From Pseudanabaena galeata CCNP1313 (GTDB taxonomy: Bacteria; Cyanobacteriota; Cyanobacteriia; Pseudanabaenales; Pseudanabaenaceae), in NCBI RefSeq assembly GCF_029910235.1, contig NZ_CP112874.1, forward strand, positions 806,001 through 870,000: a stretch of DNA of 64,000 bases, given 5' to 3'. How positions within the stretch are numbered: position 1 is the stretch's first letter; every line of letters begins with the position of its first letter. This document shows positions 61,885 through 64,000 of this stretch, one piece after another. Made by a program: the position numbers and the translations under genes. Below the pieces are notes generated by a model. The model ran no database searches. It was not told where the DNA came from and was given only the letters and a program-made list of their open reading frames with translations.

Positions 61885-62025
61885 TTACAAGTCGCCACTG
61901 TTAGCAGATAACAAAAAGATGATGACGGGGCCAGAAACAACAATCAGCGCTAAACAAGTCAATTGGAAAATTAGCTGAAAATTAATACTGGAAAATGCGG
62001 AAAATACAGGGTTTAGGAAGTCCAT
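61885..62025 (-). CDS. psb30: Photosystem II protein Psb30 (Ycf12)
   Basis: 46 residues, ATG 62023-62025 to TAA 61885-61887. One membrane helix with the family wording: starts MDFLNPVFSAFSSINFQLIF, continues QLTCLALIVVSGPVIIFLLS and ends in a short ANSGDL tail. Psb30/Ycf12 is a peripheral low-molecular-mass PSII subunit near PsbJ/cytochrome b559 that stabilises the complex. The length matches known Psb30 closely. It is a short gene between the GTPase and TPR genes with an AT-rich upstream region. No ribosome-binding site stronger than GAAAA is seen. Confidence 0.9.
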   Translation of the reverse strand: MDFLNPVFSAFSSINFQLIFQLTCLALIVVSGPVIIFLLSANSGDL

Positions 62026-62106
62026 AGCGGTTTTCTTAAATATGATTAATAAATCAAACAAAATTCTAGAGTTATTCTAGCAAGCATCGCTACTCAAAAA
62101 ATCTTT

Positions 62107-62163
62107 AAAACCCAGAAAATTAAAGAGGGGCGCTTTGCGCCCCTCTTTAATTTTCTGGGTTTT
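62107..62163. repeat. 27-bp-stem hairpin between divergent psb30 and TPR gene
   Basis: AAAACCCAGAAAATTAAAG continues to GGGGCGC, loop TTT and the exact complement. The genes on each side start, not end, here, so it is not a simple terminator. Confidence 0.85.
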
Positions 62164-62248
62164 GTGAAAACCTAAAATCGGTTTTGATAAAGAAGCGCTA
62201 TCATTTGAAATATATTCAAAACATTCAGAATTGGTAAGAGTTATACCT

Positions 62249-63142
62249 GTGCGTCATCGAATTTGGTTGTTGGCAATACTTGCATCAGTTAGCGTTGGAG
62301 CCTCTCCACTACGCGCTCAAGCTCTTCTGCCCCACACAACAAGGATTAATTTTGGAAACTTAGAAGAGCAAGCGCTCAACTTGGCAAGGGAAGCCGCTCA
62401 ACTTGCTCAATTTGAGCAGTACGATTTGGCATTACCTCGCGCTCGTTTAGCCGCACAACTAGCGCCCAAAGCATTTCAAACTCAAGGCATTCTTGGCAGC
62501 ATCTATCTTCGTAAAGAGCAATACGCCGAAGCCATTACGGCTTTGAAATTGGCGCATAATCTCAAAAAAGATGAGCCGACGATTTTATTCAGTTTGGGAG
62601 CTGCCTATCTCCGCAATAAAAATTATCCCGAAGCAATTAGTAACCTCAAACAAGGACTAACCCTTGAGCCAAAAGCTGCCACAGCGATGTTTGACCTCGG
62701 CAATGCTTACTTTTTGACCAAACGTTATGACGAAGCAGTGACTATCTACAATGATGTCCTCGTAATCGATAACAAGTTTTGGGCTGCTACTAATAACATC
62801 GGTCTAGTTGAGTATGAACGCGGCAATGTCGATCAGGCGATCGCGAAATGGCAAAACTCGCTCAAGCAAGCCGAAAAAATTGAATTTCTCGCGGCTGAGC
62901 CAACCCTCGCCCTTGCCACAGCTTTTTATCGCAAAGGCGATCGCACTAAAGCTGTTGAGCTAGCTGTAGAAGCGATGAAAATCGATCCTCGCTATGGCAA
63001 AATTCCCCATTTAGTTGAAAATCTCTGGGGCGATCGGCTTATTGCCGATGTAAAAGTAGTCTTAGCGCAGCCTCAAGTCAAGCAAATTTTAGCTGAGAGC
63101 GATCTCGCTACTCGCCAAGTACCCATAATTCGCCGCAATTAA
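62249..63142 (+). CDS. Exported TPR-repeat protein
   Basis: 297 residues from GTG 62249, which follows GGTAAGAG by about 9 bases; TTG 62231 would add six residues. A signal peptide (RHRIWLLAILASVSVGASPL, cut near LRAQA) precedes five to six tetratricopeptide repeats, e.g. AFQTQGILGSIYLRKEQYAE and ATAMFDLGNAYFLTKRYDEA. A last segment (~245-297) includes DPRYGKIPHLVENLWGDRL. TPR proteins of this kind scaffold complexes in the periplasm, lumen or at photosystem assembly sites. The specific partner is unknown; closeness to psb30 is suggestive but they are divergent. Confidence 0.87.
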   Translation: MRHRIWLLAILASVSVGASPLRAQALLPHTTRINFGNLEEQALNLAREAAQLAQFEQYDLALPRARLAAQLAPKAFQTQGILGSIYLRKEQYAEAITALKLAHNLKKDEPTILFSLGAAYLRNKNYPEAISNLKQGLTLEPKAATAMFDLGNAYFLTKRYDEAVTIYNDVLVIDNKFWAATNNIGLVEYERGNVDQAIAKWQNSLKQAEKIEFLAAEPTLALATAFYRKGDRTKAVELAVEAMKIDPRYGKIPHLVENLWGDRLIADVKVVLAQPQVKQILAESDLATRQVPIIRRN

Positions 63143-63200
63143 TCCAAGATCAAAAAAAGAAAGCCACACAAAGTGTGGCTTTCTTTTTTTTGATCTTGGA
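63143..63200. terminator. Terminator of the TPR gene
   Basis: TCCAAGATCAAAAAAAG continues to GCCACAC, loop AAA and the complement with one extra T. It begins right after the stop codon. Confidence 0.85.
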
Positions 63201-63215
63201 TGAGCAATTTATCCC

Positions 63216-63249
63216 AATTCACAAAAGTGCGACCACACTTTTGTGAATT
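63216..63249. repeat. AATTCAC inverted repeat, copy 2
   Basis: AATTCACAAAAGT and ACTTTTGTGAATT pair exactly around eight bases. Close relative of 1523-1556. Confidence 0.75.
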
Positions 63250-63363
63250 AACGCCAGTTCGACAAAAGCGAAAAATGGTAAGAATCGCTAAGCGATTCTT
63301 ACCATTTTTCGCCATTTGCGTCGTGCTTCGCACGACGCAAATGGCGATATCGAACTAACGTTG
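63250..63363. repeat. Palindromic repeat, family G copy 2, with a second hairpin inside one arm
   Basis: Outer AACGCCAGTTCGA and TCGAACTAACGTT enclose two perfect hairpins: 63268-63312 (GCGAAAAATGGTAAG..., loop TAA) and 63311-63345 (GCCATTTGCGTCGTGC, loop TTC). The second equals the apex of 43009-43075; the first has no counterpart there. Confidence 0.8.
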
Positions 63364-63419
63364 AATTAAAAACCAAATCCAGTAAAGGCTTTCAAAACAC
63401 AAATGGCTTAGCCATTTTT

Positions 63420-63441
63420 AATCCCAAAACACTTTGGGATT
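63420..63441. terminator. Short hairpin at the end of ndhD
   Basis: AATCCCAAA, loop ACAC, TTTGGGATT, reaching the ndhD stop at 63440. A second small hairpin AAATGGC-TTA-GCCATTT lies at 63401-63417. Confidence 0.65.
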
Positions 63442-64000
63442 AGTTTTTGCTTGATACAATTGCTTTAACCTTAACTTCAGAAATTCTTGGGAAATAAGAT
63501 TGCTCTGCAAAAGTCCCATTATCCCTGATCAAAGCAACCTGCTCATGGGCAAGGCGCATCTGAGAATTGATCGCAGTCGTTGTTGCATCGTAGAGGTTCG
63601 TAGCCATTTTGGGATAAGCACCGATCGCAATAATTGGTACTAAGAAGCAAACTGCAATAAATACTTCGCGAGGTCGGGCATCGCTAAATTCAGCTTCACT
63701 AGGCAAAATGCAATTTGTACCGAAACAAACTACATCTTGGTTACCTTGAGCCTTGAGGCTAATGTCCGAAATATCGCAGGATGGATTGATATCACAGGTA
63801 GGATTCGCATCGGAAGCGTAGAAAATCTGACGCAACATCGACAGCAAATAAATCGGTGTAAGAATCACGCCAACTGCGGCTAAAAACACCGTCACTGTAC
63901 GGAAGGTAGAGCTATAAACATCACTGGAAGTCATCCCGACAAAGATCGAGATTTCGCTAGCAAACCCACTCATCCCAGGAAGGGCAAGGGAAGCCAATGC
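63440..64000 (-). CDS. ndhD: NAD(P)H-quinone oxidoreductase subunit 4 (NdhD), C-terminal part
   Basis: 187 C-terminal codons; the gene continues beyond the right edge. It opens in the antiporter-type membrane core ASLALPGMSGFASEISIFVG, followed by a helix TVFLAAVGVILTPIYLLSML and the loop with RPREVFIAVCFLVPIIAIG, all NdhD signatures. NdhD is a proton-pumping membrane subunit of the cyanobacterial NDH-1 complex in respiration and cyclic electron flow. Between these lies a Cys-rich stretch (NPTCDINPSCDIS) that I do not recall from typical NdhD. Which paralogue (D1 or D2) cannot be said. Confidence 0.93.
   Translation of the reverse strand, partial: ALASLALPGMSGFASEISIFVGMTSSDVYSSTFRTVTVFLAAVGVILTPIYLLSMLRQIFYASDANPTCDINPSCDISDISLKAQGNQDVVCFGTNCILPSEAEFSDARPREVFIAVCFLVPIIAIGAYPKMATNLYDATTTAINSQMRLAHEQVALIRDNGTFAEQSYFPRISEVKVKAIVSSKN

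Noticed and set aside
1-64000. tRNA, rRNA, tmRNA or other structural RNA genes
   Set aside because: No T-loop-like GTTCGAATCC with matching cloverleaf arms and no rRNA stretch was found; conserved small RNAs cannot be excluded without covariance searches.

Overview
The window comes from a filamentous-type cyanobacterium with moderate-to-low GC, most like Pseudanabaena or a close relative (inference from gene content and style, no database search). Evidence: the octamer GCGATCGC (HIP1) recurs throughout; there are genes for NtcA, the KaiC-interacting kinase SasA, photosystem II subunit Psb30, NdhD, a monoglucosyldiacylglycerol synthase, a CyaB1-type adenylate cyclase, N-carbamoylputrescine amidase and a cyanobacterial-type FtsZ. 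No tRNA, rRNA, transposase, phage gene or CRISPR array was found.

Layout. 1-7.4 kb: the start of a two-partner-secretion exoprotein, a repeat-filled gap, aroC, a PIN-type toxin-antitoxin pair, recJ with an in-frame inverted-repeat insertion, and sasA. 7.4-15.4 kb: a broken nuclease-like gene, an NnrU/Z-ISO protein coupled to a SemiSWEET, coaE, secG, ntcA, prs, ftsZ, ftsQ and a small membrane protein. 15.4-22 kb: htpG, truB, a PPP phosphatase, aguB, yidD and a double ComFB-domain protein. 22-36.7 kb: an OmpR-type regulator, a carotene-desaturase-like FAD protein, a PHP phosphoesterase, small DUF genes, an SLH lipoprotein, a KefB-type antiporter, a Ser/Thr kinase with a triplicated C-terminal unit, an amine-oxidase-like flavoprotein coupled to mgdA, and sppA. 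36.7-42.7 kb: one bimodular NRPS gene (A-T-C-A-T-thioesterase-like) without tailoring genes. 43-52 kb: a signalling block with two FecR/CHASE2 gene pairs, one ending in an intact GGDEF and the other in a degenerate GGDEF plus intact EAL, and a kinase-WD40 protein. 52-64 kb: a LivM permease, grxC, a GyrA/ParC subunit, a CyaB1-like cyclase, aroK, a DUF697-type GTPase, psb30 (a short gene), a TPR protein and the end of ndhD.

The most unusual layer is between the genes. Almost every intergenic region carries one or more nearly perfect hairpins with three-base loops, very often with the core GCGAAGC or GCAAAGC (or the complement). Several sit inside longer conserved outer arms that recur at distant loci while the inner stem differs yet stays self-complementary. 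At least five arm families are visible. Many of the simple hairpins lie exactly at gene ends, even overlapping stop codons, and probably double as bidirectional terminators; others lie in divergent or promoter regions where termination cannot be their only role.

Functionally, the window links second-messenger signalling (c-di-GMP enzymes, a ComFB candidate receptor, a cAMP cyclase, two Ser/Thr kinases, a PPP phosphatase), nitrogen and circadian control, division and chorismate synthesis with ordinary housekeeping. Start codons were moved from the longest possible frame where family length or a ribosome-binding site favoured another codon (ntcA, htpG, sasA, truB, grxC and others).
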